Notes under the pieces: model-generated | Database searches by the model: none | What the model saw: only the letters and a program-made list of their open reading frames with translations | Told to the model about the DNA's origin: nothing | Part shown: positions 1-9,691 of the stretch, piece by piece | Position numbering within the stretch: position 1 is the stretch's first letter | Layout: every line of letters starts with the position of its first letter | NCBI GenBank assembly: GCA_016713405.1 | Contig: JADJPF010000024.1 | Span: forward strand, 186,001 to 250,000 | Origin: Blastocatellia bacterium | GTDB taxonomy: Bacteria > Acidobacteriota > Blastocatellia > Chloracidobacteriales > JADJPF01 | Reading direction: 5' to 3' | DNA length: 64,000 nucleotides | Position numbers and translations under genes: made by a program

Positions 1-1695
1 GGGTTTGACTTACCTATACCATCTAAGGAAGAAAAAGTAGAAGCAAATTTTAATTTTCTTGATCCAAATGCGGAAAAACCTGCTGAAGAGCCAAAAGAAA
101 AGTTTAGTTTTTCTGATGATTCTACTCCAATTGCAGTAGGGACAACTCGTAAAGAATCAGGTGAATTGCCTAATACAGAAACAGCTAGTGCAGACACCAA
201 AAGAGATCTTACAGATCCCTTAGAACCAATTTCTGAGGTAAACAGCACTTTAGCCATGACTAATGCAGATATTGCTTCTGTTATAGAATCTCGTACTAAA
301 GAAAAATCAGAAGAAAAGACAGAAAAGGCAGAAAAAAAATTAACAATACCTATTCCGCCTGTATTTGAATTTGACCTTAATTTACCAGAAACAAAACCTA
401 GTAGTGAAATATCCTCTGGCCTTAGCCAGGCTTCTGAAGATCTAAATGCTACAGTAGCTGTTGAAGCTGGTAAACCTGCTTGGCAATCAGCAGACAATGA
501 AGAAAAAGCAGAAATCAAGAAAGAGCAAAGTGATAATATTTTTGACTTAAAAACCTCAGTTGGTGTGCCTTCATTAGCACCACTAAATGAAGCTACAAAA
601 GCAGATGAAAATAAAACAAAACAACTTTCTTCTGAGCCTACTTTTAATTTAGAAGAAAAAGAACAATCTAGTCCTTTTACTTTTATTCCTCCTGCTGTAG
701 CACCAACACTAGAAAAGCCTGGTGCTAACCTTGTTAAAGAGCCTGTAAAAATGGAGGAAAAATTACCAAATTCTCCTCCATTTAGTTTAACTAAAGGTGA
801 AGAAGAGAAAAAAGCAGAGTCAAAAATACCTCCTCCACCATCCTTAAAACCTAAAACAGAACCGCCTGTTCTTAAAAAAGAAGATAAGCCTGCTTCAGAA
901 ATACCAGCATTTAAGCCGCCTAAAGTAGACTTACCTAAAGCAGAACCAGCTAAAAAGGAGCCAAAGTCAGATCCTCCTAAAGCTAAAGCAGATATACTTA
1001 ATAAACCATTAAAAGAAGAAATAAAGACAGAAGAATTACCTATACCAGTTTATAACCCAGATATATTTTCTCCACCACCAGCATCAGAAGAAGCTGAGAG
1101 TAGTGGAAGTGGTTTATTTAAAGGATTGATAGTAGGATCTAGTGTAGCACTTCTTGGGGTAATTATTTATTTTGCTTTCTTTAGGACTCCAACACCAGTT
1201 GTAACAAGTTCACCTACACCTACAGAAACACAAATAGTAAAAAATACTCCTACTGTAGTTCAAACACCTGATGAGCCAATTACTAGCCCAACACCAAAGG
1301 CAAGTGTTAGCCCAACACCAACTACAACTAGTCCAACACCAAAGGCAAGTGTTAGCCCAACACCTGCAACTAGCCCAACTCCAAAAGTAACACCAACACC
1401 AAAAGCGACTGATAAGCCAAGCACAGGCGGTAGTTTGCCAGATTCTTTAGCTGGAGCAGGAAAATATACTGTCCAAGTACGTGCTACTCAAAGCCAAGGT
1501 GAAGCAGAAAGTATTGGAAAAAAATTACGTAGTAGCGGTGCAGAAGCTTATGTTGTAAGGGCTGATTTAGGAGCAAAAGGTATTTGGTATCGTGTACGAG
1601 TAGGACGTTATCAAAGCTTTGCAGAAGCCCAAAAAGCAGGTGCAGAACTAAAAAATAAAGGTTCAGTGGCAGAGTTTATAGCTACTACATATTAA
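1..1695 (+). CDS. SPOR-domain membrane protein, 5' end outside window
   Basis: The frame is open from base 1, so the true start lies upstream; 564 residues are visible. The first ~365 residues are low-complexity and rich in Pro, Lys and Glu. A single membrane segment follows (about residues 370-394, GLIVGSSVALLGVIIYF). Next comes a Pro/Thr linker with imperfect tandem repeats of SPTPKAS, and then a C-terminal SPOR domain from GKYTVQVRATQS to the end. SPOR domains bind glycan strands lacking stem peptides at division septa, so a periplasmic, cell-wall-associated role is likely (family knowledge). The topology fits a long cytoplasmic N-terminus with the SPOR domain in the periplasm. A TTG at 166 is an internal Leu codon, not a start. 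An inverted repeat follows the stop. Confidence 0.85.
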   Translation, partial: GFDLPIPSKEEKVEANFNFLDPNAEKPAEEPKEKFSFSDDSTPIAVGTTRKESGELPNTETASADTKRDLTDPLEPISEVNSTLAMTNADIASVIESRTKEKSEEKTEKAEKKLTIPIPPVFEFDLNLPETKPSSEISSGLSQASEDLNATVAVEAGKPAWQSADNEEKAEIKKEQSDNIFDLKTSVGVPSLAPLNEATKADENKTKQLSSEPTFNLEEKEQSSPFTFIPPAVAPTLEKPGANLVKEPVKMEEKLPNSPPFSLTKGEEEKKAESKIPPPPSLKPKTEPPVLKKEDKPASEIPAFKPPKVDLPKAEPAKKEPKSDPPKAKADILNKPLKEEIKTEELPIPVYNPDIFSPPPASEEAESSGSGLFKGLIVGSSVALLGVIIYFAFFRTPTPVVTSSPTPTETQIVKNTPTVVQTPDEPITSPTPKASVSPTPTTTSPTPKASVSPTPATSPTPKVTPTPKATDKPSTGGSLPDSLAGAGKYTVQVRATQSQGEAESIGKKLRSSGAEAYVVRADLGAKGIWYRVRVGRYQSFAEAQKAGAELKNKGSVAEFIATTY

Positions 1696-1716
1696 TCTAT
1701 TTTGTTTTAATTAATT

Positions 1717-1751
1717 GAATGAGGAAGAAATTTAAGGTTTCTTCCTCATTC
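1717..1751 (+). terminator. perfect 14-bp stem-loop after the SPOR gene
   Basis: GAATGAGGAAGAAA (1717-1730) and its exact reverse complement (1738-1751) flank a 7-base loop. It lies 22 bp after the stop codon. The T-tract is poor, so it may end transcription inefficiently or protect the 3' end. Confidence 0.6.
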
Positions 1752-1787
1752 ATTATTCTAGGCAATATTATTTAGGGGTAATAAATT

Positions 1788-3242
1788 ATGAACAATAGTA
1801 AAAATTTTTTAATTGCTAGTTTAATAACACTACTATTTTCTACTCCTTACTCTTGGGCTGATACCATAAAATTAAAAGATGGTCGAGTTATTAAATGCGA
1901 TTTTTTTCGGGAAGAAGGCACAGTTGTTCGCTATTGGATTGGCGACTCAATTTTAACTGTTTCACGCGATAAAATAGAAAGCCTAGAACGTGATAAAGAA
2001 AAGGGGGAAGACTTAAAAGCCTTTCCTAACCAACCTAATAATAATTCAGATAATAATTCAGATACTTCTAAACCAACAAAACTACGCCCAATCCCAAGAT
2101 TTCCTATTGTTCGTACCATAGAGGGTAATTCCAATATGGAAGCAGTAGAAAAACTAGAAGCAGAGCTAAAAAATGACCCAACAGACAAAACAAAAATTGC
2201 TTCTTTAGTTAAAACCTTGAATATAGTTGCTTTTACTGAGCAACAAGCAGGAAATTTAGATAAAGCAAAAGAACTATTAAACCGTGCTTTAAGTTTGAAA
2301 GAAGATCATATAGATACTTTACTTGGTTTAAGTAATATTAACTTGCAAGAAGGTCGTTATCGTGAGGTTGTCCAACATTCCAGCAAAATTCTATCAATAG
2401 ATGATAAAAATCAACTTGGTTATTATTTTTTAGGCTCAGCCTATTATTACTTAAATGAGATCCAAAAGGCTGTTGACACTTGGCGAACAGGCTTAAAACT
2501 AGGTGACAACGGGCTAATTAAAGATGCTTTAACAAAAGCTGAAAAAGAATTAAGCGTTTCCAGAGATTTTAGTAATGAGCGTAGCAGATTTTTTAACCTG
2601 GTTTTAGAAGGTGGGTCAAATAACTTAGAGCTTGAAAATCAGCTATTAATTACATTAGAAGCAAGCTACAGCCAATTAAAACGCCAATTTAACTATGAAC
2701 CAAAAGAAAGAATTAATGCAGTTTTTTATACAAAACAAACTTTTTCAGATATAACTCGCGCTCCAAGCTGGGCAGGTGCTGTAAATGATGGAAAATTGAG
2801 GGTTCCTGTAGGTGGGCTAAATCAAATTAATACAGAACTTTCTAAAACCATAACACACGAGTTAGCCCATTCTTTTGTATATTTTAAGGCTCGTGGAAAA
2901 TGTCCAACCTGGCTTAATGAAGGTATTGCTCAACTAGTAGAAGGTGATTCTGCTAGGCAATATTACCGTCAATTAGCAAGTCTTGTAGCTCAAAATCCTA
3001 GCTTTAACTTAAAAAATTTAAGCGGCTCTTTTATTAGATTTTCTCCTGAACAAGCTCAAGTAGCTTACCAATATTCTTTAGCCGCAGTTGAGCTTTTATC
3101 TGAACGTGGTATTAACATAACAATAAATGTTCTTTCAGAATTAGCACAAAATAGCGATATTGACCAGGCTCTTTCTCGTCATACTCGTTTTAGAAGCTTA
3201 AATGAGTTTGAACAAGAATTAAAACAGCGTTTGATAAATTAA
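1788..3242 (+). CDS. secreted TPR protein with gluzincin-type peptidase domain
   Basis: This 484-residue protein has an N-terminal signal peptide ending near TPYSWA. A short beta-rich segment (DTIKLKDGRVIKCDFF...) follows and resembles N-termini seen on exported Acidobacteriota proteins. Tetratricopeptide repeats cover about residues 130-270. The C-terminal domain carries HELAHSF followed about 17 residues later by NEGIAQ. This is an HExxH...E zinc-binding pattern like the peptidase MA-like family. The likely role is an exported zinc peptidase whose TPRs bind partners; the substrate is unknown. The start ATG follows a purine-rich AGGGG. ttcA starts 27 bp after the stop, so co-transcription is plausible. 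Confidence 0.75.
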   Translation: MNNSKNFLIASLITLLFSTPYSWADTIKLKDGRVIKCDFFREEGTVVRYWIGDSILTVSRDKIESLERDKEKGEDLKAFPNQPNNNSDNNSDTSKPTKLRPIPRFPIVRTIEGNSNMEAVEKLEAELKNDPTDKTKIASLVKTLNIVAFTEQQAGNLDKAKELLNRALSLKEDHIDTLLGLSNINLQEGRYREVVQHSSKILSIDDKNQLGYYFLGSAYYYLNEIQKAVDTWRTGLKLGDNGLIKDALTKAEKELSVSRDFSNERSRFFNLVLEGGSNNLELENQLLITLEASYSQLKRQFNYEPKERINAVFYTKQTFSDITRAPSWAGAVNDGKLRVPVGGLNQINTELSKTITHELAHSFVYFKARGKCPTWLNEGIAQLVEGDSARQYYRQLASLVAQNPSFNLKNLSGSFIRFSPEQAQVAYQYSLAAVELLSERGINITINVLSELAQNSDIDQALSRHTRFRSLNEFEQELKQRLIN

Positions 3243-3269
3243 ATTTTTAATGGATAGAAAGATAAAGAG

Positions 3270-4157
3270 ATGAGTTTGTCCACAAAAATAAATAATGATT
3301 CAATAGAAAAACTTCAAAAACGCCTTTATCGTCGTATGGGGCAAGCCATAGAAGATTATTCAATGATTAGTGAAGGCGACCGCATTATGGTTTGTTTAAG
3401 TGGTGGGAAAGATAGTTATACTTTGCTATCACTTCTTTATCATTTACAAAAACGTGCGCCAGTTAAATTTGAATTGTTGGCAGTTAATTTAGACCAAAAA
3501 CAGCCAAATTTCCCTCCTGATATTCTACCTGCCTATCTTGCTAATTTAGGTGTGCCATTTCGCATTATTGAGAAAGATACTTACTCAATTGTAAAGCGTT
3601 TAATTCCTGAAGGTGAAACAATGTGTTCAGTTTGTTCAAGGCTTCGCCGAGGGATTCTTTATAATGCAGCAGTTGAAGAAGGTTGCAGCAAAATAGCACT
3701 TGGTCATCATGGCGACGATATTTTAGAAACCTTTCTGCTAAATTTCTTTTTTAATGGCACAATGAAAGCTATGCCTCCAGTTCTACGAAGTGATGATGGG
3801 CGTAATATGATTATTCGCCCCTTGGCTTACTTACGTGAAACAGACATAGCTGCTTATGCTGCTACACAAAATTTTCCAATTATTCCTTGTGATTTATGCG
3901 GCTCACAAGAAAACTTAAAACGTAAACGAGTAAAAAGATTAATTAAAGATTTAGAATCAGAATTTCCACAAGTCTGGACATCAATGTTTGCTGCACTTGG
4001 GCGGATAATCCCATCTCATATGATGGATCATAAGATTTTTGATTTTAAGTCTTTATCTGCTGGCACAGGGGATTTATCTGCTGAACTAGACTCAGTGCTA
4101 GCTCATGGCGAAAATGTATCTAACCCAACACTAGTTGCTTTATCTAGTCATAATTAG
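3270..4157 (+). CDS. ttcA: tRNA 2-thiocytidine biosynthesis protein TtcA
   Basis: This 295-residue cytoplasmic protein has the PP-loop ATP-pyrophosphatase signature SGGKDS at residues 44-49. It also has the paired cysteines typical of TtcA: C119-x2-C122 (ETMCSVCSRLRRG) and C207-x2-C210 (PCDLCGSQ). The family uses an iron-sulfur cluster to convert cytidine 32 of certain tRNAs to 2-thiocytidine, with ATP activation. GHHGDD at 145-150 and the RPLAYLRE segment also match. Length is normal. It lies between the TPR peptidase and an amidase on the same strand; the arrangement gives no clear functional link. Confidence 0.92.
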   Translation: MSLSTKINNDSIEKLQKRLYRRMGQAIEDYSMISEGDRIMVCLSGGKDSYTLLSLLYHLQKRAPVKFELLAVNLDQKQPNFPPDILPAYLANLGVPFRIIEKDTYSIVKRLIPEGETMCSVCSRLRRGILYNAAVEEGCSKIALGHHGDDILETFLLNFFFNGTMKAMPPVLRSDDGRNMIIRPLAYLRETDIAAYAATQNFPIIPCDLCGSQENLKRKRVKRLIKDLESEFPQVWTSMFAALGRIIPSHMMDHKIFDFKSLSAGTGDLSAELDSVLAHGENVSNPTLVALSSHN

Positions 4158-4182
4158 TTAATTTAAGTGAGAGGAAATATTT

Positions 4183-5616
4183 ATGGATGAACTTGCATTA
4201 TTGGACGCTACTGCACAAGCAGAGTTAGTAAAAAAAGGTGAAGTTAAGCCTATTGAACTAGTTGATGCTGCAATTGCTAGAATTGAGAAGATAAATCCTG
4301 CTATTAATGCAGTAGTTACTCCAATGTATGAACTAGCAAGAGAAATTGCCGCAGGCGAACTTCCAGAAGGGCCTTTTAAGGGAGTGCCATTTTTGTTAAA
4401 AGATTTATTTCCAATGTATACAGGGGTTAAGCTTTCTTCAGGCTCACGATACTTAAAAGATTATATACCAGATCATGATAGTGAATTAGTTGCTCGGTAT
4501 AAAAAAGCAGGTTTAATAACTATTGGTAAAACTAACACTCCTGAGTTTGGGTTGTTGCCCACAACAGAACCAGTTTTATTTGGGGCTTGTCGTAATCCTT
4601 GGGACACATCACGAACTACAGGCGGTTCAAGTGGTGGTTCAGCAGCAGCAGTAGCGGCTGGAATTGTTCCAATGGCACATGCTAATGATGGTGGTGGCTC
4701 AATTCGTATTCCTGCGGCTTGTTGTGGTTTATTTGGATTAAAACCAACTAGAGGACGAAATTCCTTAGGCCCGGATGTAGGAGAAACCCCAGGCGGATTA
4801 GTTGTTGAGCATGTTGTTACTCGTTCAGTCCGAGATAGTGCAGCAGTCTTAGACGCTACATCAGGCCCAAGCCTAGGCGATCCTTATTTTGCTCCTTTAC
4901 CTTCTCAACCATTTTTGTCTGAAGTTGGAGCAGATCCTGGAAAACTTCGTATTGCTTTTACTACCAAAAGCTTAACAGGTGTAGAAATCCACCCTGATTG
5001 CATTAAAGCTGTTGAAGATGCGGCTAAACTTTGCGCTGACCTTGGTCATATAGTAGAAGAAGCTTCCCCAACCGATGTCTTAAACACAGATTTACTTAAT
5101 CAAGCTTTTTTTGCTGTTTGGTCATCTGTTTGTACTTCTTTACTTAATGGCTGGCAACGTCGCACTGGCAAACCCTTAAAAGAAGAATACTTTGAGCCGT
5201 TGACCTGGGCAATGTACAAAATGGGTCAAGCAATACCAGCTTCTGATTTAATTTTATCTCTATTTCACTTCCAACAAGTCACCCGTCAGGTTGCCCAATT
5301 TATGGTTAATTATGATGTTTACCTTACACCAACTCTTGGAGAACCACCTGTTGAACTAGGTTCTTTTGACCCAACCCCAGACAATCCTTTAGCTGGGTTT
5401 TTCCGTGCAGGTCAATTTGTTCCCTATACTCCATTAAATAATATTACTGGTCAACCAGCTATGTCGGTTCCTCTTTATTGGAATGCTCAAGGCTTGCCTA
5501 TAGGAGTTCACTTTGTTGGTCGTTACGCGGATGAAGCTACTTTGTTTAGATTAGCTTCACAGTTAGAAACAGCCCAACCCTGGGCTAATCGTCGTCCACC
5601 TGTTTTTGCTATTTAA
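4183..5616 (+). CDS. amidase signature family enzyme
   Basis: This 477-residue protein belongs to the amidase signature family. The Ser-cisSer-Lys triad can be placed at K73 (LLKDLF), S149 (TTGGSSGGSAAA) and S173 (DGGGSIRIPA); S149 and S173 have the 24-residue spacing of the family. Members hydrolyse amide bonds in diverse small molecules. GatA is a relative, but no gatB or gatC is adjacent and the C-terminus is of the generic amidase kind, so a stand-alone amidase is more likely. The substrate cannot be predicted. A Shine-Dalgarno-like GAGAGG precedes the ATG, and there is no signal peptide. Confidence 0.82.
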   Translation: MDELALLDATAQAELVKKGEVKPIELVDAAIARIEKINPAINAVVTPMYELAREIAAGELPEGPFKGVPFLLKDLFPMYTGVKLSSGSRYLKDYIPDHDSELVARYKKAGLITIGKTNTPEFGLLPTTEPVLFGACRNPWDTSRTTGGSSGGSAAAVAAGIVPMAHANDGGGSIRIPAACCGLFGLKPTRGRNSLGPDVGETPGGLVVEHVVTRSVRDSAAVLDATSGPSLGDPYFAPLPSQPFLSEVGADPGKLRIAFTTKSLTGVEIHPDCIKAVEDAAKLCADLGHIVEEASPTDVLNTDLLNQAFFAVWSSVCTSLLNGWQRRTGKPLKEEYFEPLTWAMYKMGQAIPASDLILSLFHFQQVTRQVAQFMVNYDVYLTPTLGEPPVELGSFDPTPDNPLAGFFRAGQFVPYTPLNNITGQPAMSVPLYWNAQGLPIGVHFVGRYADEATLFRLASQLETAQPWANRRPPVFAI

Positions 5617-5644
5617 GATTTAGGTTAATAGAAAAATGCTAGGT

Positions 5645-5676
5645 AAGGGATATTAATAGTTTTATTAGTATCTCTT
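5645..5676. terminator. stem-loop between convergent amidase and maf
   Basis: A 14-bp stem with two G-U wobbles pairs 5645-5658 with 5663-5676 around a 4-base loop. It sits between two convergent genes and touches the maf stop codon. T-rich sequence on both sides suits a bidirectional terminator. Confidence 0.5.
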
Positions 5677-6265
5677 ATTTATTAAACTCAATTAAATCAC
5701 CACCAACAGCTTTAAGTAATTTTCTAACTAATGTTATTGGTAGCCCAACAACATTTAAGTAATTACCAGCTATTTCTTCAATAAAAATACTGCCATAACC
5801 TTGAATTGCATAAGCTCCAGCCTTGTCAAAAGGTTCACCTGTTGCAATATACCAATCAATTTCTTGCTCGGTTAATTGATTAAACTTTACTTGAGTTTGG
5901 CAAATATCAATAGCTTGTTTATTAGCAATAGTATTAATAACAGCTACACCAGTTAAAACACTATGCCAATTGCCTGAGAGTTGTTTTAGCATCCTTTTAG
6001 CGTCTGTTGCGTCTAACGGCTTAGCTAAAATATTTCCTTCACAAACAACTGTTGTGTCTGCCCCAACCACAAATTTATCTTTACAACTTTTGGCAATGTC
6101 TTCTGCTTTTTCTTTTGCAAGCCGTAGAACATAAGTCTCTGGTGTTTCGTCTGATAAAATATCTTCATTAATTTGGCTAGGAATAATTTCTAGCTTAGGA
6201 GCAAATAAACCAAGAATTTCCCGGCGACGTGGTGAAGAAGAAGCTAAGACTAAATTATTTTTCAT
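5675..6265 (-). CDS. maf: Maf-family nucleotide pyrophosphatase
   Basis: This 196-residue protein starts with the Maf signature LASSSPRRREIL (residues 7-18). It also contains VVGADTTVV and the KAGAYAIQGYGS segment, all typical of Maf/YhdE/YceF proteins. The family hydrolyses non-canonical or modified nucleoside triphosphates to monophosphates and has been linked to septum inhibition. Its ATG overlaps the stop of the upstream lipoprotein gene by four bases (ATGA), so it is translationally coupled as the last gene of the hslVU-lipoprotein-maf run. Confidence 0.92.
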   Translation of the reverse strand: MKNNLVLASSSPRRREILGLFAPKLEIIPSQINEDILSDETPETYVLRLAKEKAEDIAKSCKDKFVVGADTTVVCEGNILAKPLDATDAKRMLKQLSGNWHSVLTGVAVINTIANKQAIDICQTQVKFNQLTEQEIDWYIATGEPFDKAGAYAIQGYGSIFIEEIAGNYLNVVGLPITLVRKLLKAVGGDLIEFNK

Positions 6266-7386
6266 TGAACTATTTCCACTTCTACACTAGAGGACGGCTT
6301 ACTTTCATTTCCTGCTGTATCTATAGCAATGATGAAATAGTAATAAGTTTGACCTACTTTAGCGCGTTCATCACGAACAGTTGTTGTTGTCATTGGAGTA
6401 GGTGTTAGTTTTGTCCATTCGCTTTGAGGCATATCTTGACGATCAGCACGGTAAATTAAATAGCCGCGTAAGTCTTTTTCAGTATTAGCAGGCCAAAATA
6501 AGCTTACAATACTGGCAGCCGCAGCACCTGTTACATTAGTTGGGGCTGAGGGAGCAAAAGTATCTTTTGCCTTAATTGATATTTCAGCAGAATCAGGGCT
6601 TTCAATAGTGCTATCTTTACCTGGCGAGATGCTACGAATTATATAAAAATAATTACCACCAAACTTAAATTGCCGATCCTCAAAAGAAGTTTCAATAATA
6701 GGGTTAGCGTTAATTGGTTGGTTTGGGAAATTGTTATCTTTAGCACGCCTATAAATGTTGTAACCAATTACCCTAGGCGGGGTTGTGTTATCTAAATTAG
6801 CTGTAGGAGCATTCCAAGAAAGTTTAATTGCATCTTGTGATAATTCAGTAGCAAGATTTTCTGGTGGGCGAGCAATTTGGCTAATAGGCTCTAAAAAAGC
6901 ATAATTAGATAGTGGTAAAGGGACACCGGCAAAATTACTATAGCGAATAGCATAGCGATAACGTACATCAGCAGTTAGGGCATTTTCAGCCAAGGTATCA
7001 TTAAAAGATAGGGTGTTAGCTTCAACAGCAGAAATGTCTTTAATAGTTAAGGTGCCGACTATGCGGGCTTCGGCTAAAAATGTTTCTTCTGGAAGCCTCG
7101 GAGGTGTATTTGGGTTTTCATCTCGTCTTAGGATTTCAGCCCGCAAGACTTTAGAATTTTGTAAAGAAATAGAGCTAGGTTTGGGCCAGGTTAAAACTAA
7201 ATTTGTTCCTCTTTGGTGTACTTGTAGAACTTCTGGAACTAATGCTTTATATTTTATTGGCGGTAGCGGTGGGCCAACACGACCACAACCAACTAAAAAA
7301 ATAGTATTTGTAGTAAGCATTAAAAATACTGTAATAATAATAGAATATTTATAAAATATAACGGCTAAGGTCTTCATTTTGAACAA
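6262..7386 (-). CDS. lipoprotein with fibronectin type III-like repeats
   Basis: The 374-residue product has an N-terminal hydrophobic segment ending in the lipobox FLVGC. GRVGPPLPPI follows; CGxxGPxxxP is the signature seen just after the acylated Cys in small LptM/YifL-type lipoproteins. Three fibronectin type III-like domains then fill the rest, with typical motifs such as LSWNAPTA, GYNIYRRA and GYLIYRADR. This is probably an envelope-anchored adhesion or scaffold protein. The annotated start overlaps the end of hslU by 38 bp; an ATG at 7377 is equally possible. It overlaps maf by 4 bp at its 3' end, which indicates one transcript. Confidence 0.75.
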   Translation of the reverse strand: MFKMKTLAVIFYKYSIIITVFLMLTTNTIFLVGCGRVGPPLPPIKYKALVPEVLQVHQRGTNLVLTWPKPSSISLQNSKVLRAEILRRDENPNTPPRLPEETFLAEARIVGTLTIKDISAVEANTLSFNDTLAENALTADVRYRYAIRYSNFAGVPLPLSNYAFLEPISQIARPPENLATELSQDAIKLSWNAPTANLDNTTPPRVIGYNIYRRAKDNNFPNQPINANPIIETSFEDRQFKFGGNYFYIIRSISPGKDSTIESPDSAEISIKAKDTFAPSAPTNVTGAAAASIVSLFWPANTEKDLRGYLIYRADRQDMPQSEWTKLTPTPMTTTTVRDERAKVGQTYYYFIIAIDTAGNESKPSSSVEVEIVQ

Positions 7387-8733
7387 TATTTGCTAACATT
7401 TTGTTGACATAAGCTTCATCAATAACTTGTTTTTTTTCTGCTAAATCCGAGCCTTCAAAAGAGATTTCATCTAAAAGTTTTTCCATTACTGTATGAAGTC
7501 TTCTTGCTCCAATATCTTCAGTAGATTTATTTACAGAAAATGCAAAGCTAGCAATTGATTCAATAGCATCATCAGTAAATTGTAGAGTGATGCCTTCAGT
7601 TTCAAGCAGTGCAGTATATTGACGGATTAATGAATTTTTAGGCTCGGTTAATATACGCTTAAAATCATCTTTAGTTAAAGGATCAAGATTAACACGGATA
7701 GGGAAACGCCCTTGAAGCTCAGGAATTAAGTCTGAAGGTTTAGAGACATGAAAAGCACCTGCTGCAATAAATAAAACATGGTCAGTGCGAACCATTCCAT
7801 ATTTAGTATTAACTGTAGTTCCTTCAATAATTGGGAGAAGGTCGCGCTGAACACCTTCACGAGAGACATCTGGCCCGTGTGTACCTTCTCTTCCTGCTAC
7901 TTTATCTATTTCATCTAAAAAGACAATACCAGAATTTTCCACCCGTTCCAGAGCGATACGAGAAACTTGATCCATATCAACTAGCTTTTGTTCTTCTTCT
8001 GCAATTAAATGTTCTATAGCTTCTTCAACCGTCATTTTACGTTTTTTGGTACGTCCACCTGGAAAAATTCCTGGCAACATATCTTTTAGATTAATATCCA
8101 TTTCCTCAATACCTTGAGGAGTAATAATTTCAATACCGCTAGGCATGCCTCTTTCTTGAAGTTCAATTTCAATCAAACGGTTATTAAGGCGACCATCTCT
8201 AAGTTGTTGGCGAAGTTTTTCGCGCGTTCGCTGAAATTGGTCTGAAGTGTTTTCAGTTTCATTTTCAGAAGGCTTATTAGGTGGAAGTAATATATCTAAT
8301 ATTCGTTCTTCTGCGTTAAATTCGGCTTTCTCAGTAATTTCTTCAATTTTTCTTCTCTAACTAAGTCTATAGCGATTTCGACTAAATCCCTAACAATTGA
8401 CTCTACATCTCGACCAACATAACCAACTTCGGTAAATTTAGAAGCTTCTACTTTTACAAAAGGAGAATTAGCTAGTCTAGCAAGACGGCGGGCAATTTCT
8501 GTTTTTCCAACGCCAGTTGAGCCAATCATAATAATATTTTTAGGGATGACATCCTGTGCTAGGTCAATGGGTAATTTTTGGCGGCGAATACGGTTTCTTA
8601 ATGCTATTGCAACAGCACGTTTAGCAGCCCTTTGACCAACAACATGTTTATCAAGTTCAGCAACAATTTGTTTTGGAGTTAGTTCATCTAAATTAATCTG
8701 TGGTTCTATTTCACCAGCAAGATAAATAACCAT
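7349..8733 (-). CDS. hslU: HslU ATPase of the HslUV protease, one apparent frameshift
   Basis: HslU is the AAA+ unfoldase that feeds substrates to HslV. The N-terminal piece (8733 to about 8352) contains LTPKQIVAELDKHVVGQ and the Walker A GSTGVGKTE (residues 71-79). The remaining piece contains the Walker B FLDEIDKVA, the LQGRFPIRVNL box and the C-terminal LSRYIL. The frame breaks at a T-run on the + strand, 8347-8351. One additional base there joins LVREEK to IEEITEKAEFNAEERILDIL and gives a full-length protein of about 461 residues. The indel is therefore probably an error or a very recent mutation. hslU starts 8 bp after hslV with an AAGAGG ribosome site. Confidence 0.88.
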
Positions 8734-8741
8734 AGGGCCTC

Positions 8742-9320
8742 TTATAATTCTTCAACTATCAAGTTTGTATTTGTATAAATGCAAATAGTACCAGCAATTT
8801 TCATTGCTTCTTCAGCAATTTCACGGGCGGAAAGCTGCGAGTGTAATGCTAAAGCCCGCGCCGCTGCAAGTGCAAAAGGGCCACCTGAGCCAATAGCCAT
8901 AATTCCATCCTCTGGTTCAATTAAATCACCTGTTCCAGAAATTACTAAAGAATATTTTTCATCTGCTACTAGAAGAAGGGCTTCTAGGTGGCGTAAATAT
9001 TTATCTGTACGCCAATCCTTAGCAAGCTCTACTGCTGCACGGTTTAATTGACCATGATATTGCTCAAGCTTTGATTCAAAACGAGAAAGCAGGGAAAAAG
9101 CATCTGCTGTTGAGCCAGCAAACCCAGCTAGAACTTTATCATTATAAAGCCGGCGTACTTTACGTGCATTGCCTTTCATTACTGTGTTTCCTAAAGTAAC
9201 TTGCCCATCTGCGGCCATTATTACTTTATTATCTTTGCGTACACAGATAACAGTAGTAGAACGAATTTTATTAGCTTTATTAGCTTTTTTGGAAGGTTTT
9301 AAGGTTATTTTTTTAGTCAC
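8742..9320 (-). CDS. hslV: HslV peptidase subunit
   Basis: This 192-residue proteasome-like threonine peptidase aligns through TTVICVRKDNKVIMAADGQV, MKGNARKVRRL and FAGSTADAF. By comparison with E. coli HslV, the nucleophile should be Thr22, exposed after removal of a 21-residue Lys-rich propeptide, which is longer than in many HslVs. The start is GTG (9318-9320) with AGGA upstream. It is directly followed by hslU, the standard two-gene arrangement of the HslUV heat-shock protease. Confidence 0.93.
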   Translation of the reverse strand: MTKKITLKPSKKANKANKIRSTTVICVRKDNKVIMAADGQVTLGNTVMKGNARKVRRLYNDKVLAGFAGSTADAFSLLSRFESKLEQYHGQLNRAAVELAKDWRTDKYLRHLEALLLVADEKYSLVISGTGDLIEPEDGIMAIGSGGPFALAAARALALHSQLSAREIAEEAMKIAGTICIYTNTNLIVEEL

Positions 9321-9352
9321 AATATTTCCTAGTCATTAATATTGCTGTTAGT

Positions 9353-9649
9353 TTAGCTATCAGCATCTACAGTCAATATATTATCTATTTCGTTAAATGG
9401 TTCGCTACTTAAGATTTCATAGAGAGTTGGAGCTATAGCTTTAGAAACATTGCCTGTAGGAATTAAAGCAACACGAACAGAAAGTTTTTGTCCACGTCGT
9501 CTTAATGTTAATTTGTCGCCTACTTTAATTTCTCTACCTGCTTTAGCAGGCAAATCATTAACTAATATTGCCCCTGCCCGGCAGATTTCTGCTGCAACAG
9601 TTCGACGAATCACCAGCCGACTAAGTTTTAAGAATAAATCTAATCTCAT
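9353..9649 (-). CDS. S4-domain RNA-binding protein, RqcP/Hsp15-like
   Basis: This 98-residue protein consists of one S4 RNA-binding fold: MRLDLFLKLSRLVIRR, then CRAGAILVND, then KVGDKLTLRR. Small stand-alone S4 proteins of this kind (Hsp15, RqcP) bind stalled 50S subunits carrying peptidyl-tRNA. Its position directly ahead of hslVU on the same strand fits a heat-shock or ribosome-rescue context, but that is inference. A strong terminator separates it from the PPIase gene upstream. Confidence 0.78.
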   Translation of the reverse strand: MRLDLFLKLSRLVIRRTVAAEICRAGAILVNDLPAKAGREIKVGDKLTLRRRGQKLSVRVALIPTGNVSKAIAPTLYEILSSEPFNEIDNILTVDADS

Positions 9650-9691
9650 AAATTAAGCTACAAAGTTATTTATAATCGAGTAGTTACAAGG

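Noticed and set aside
166..168. TTG as start of the first gene
   Set aside because: The frame is open from base 1 with the same low-complexity composition, so TTG is an internal Leu codon.
1931..2188. 85-codon minus-strand ORF within the TPR peptidase gene
   Set aside because: It is antisense to a well-supported gene and has a Ser/Leu-rich shadow composition.
7013..7354. 113-codon plus-strand ORF
   Set aside because: It lies entirely opposite the fibronectin-domain lipoprotein gene and has no family resemblance or ribosome site.
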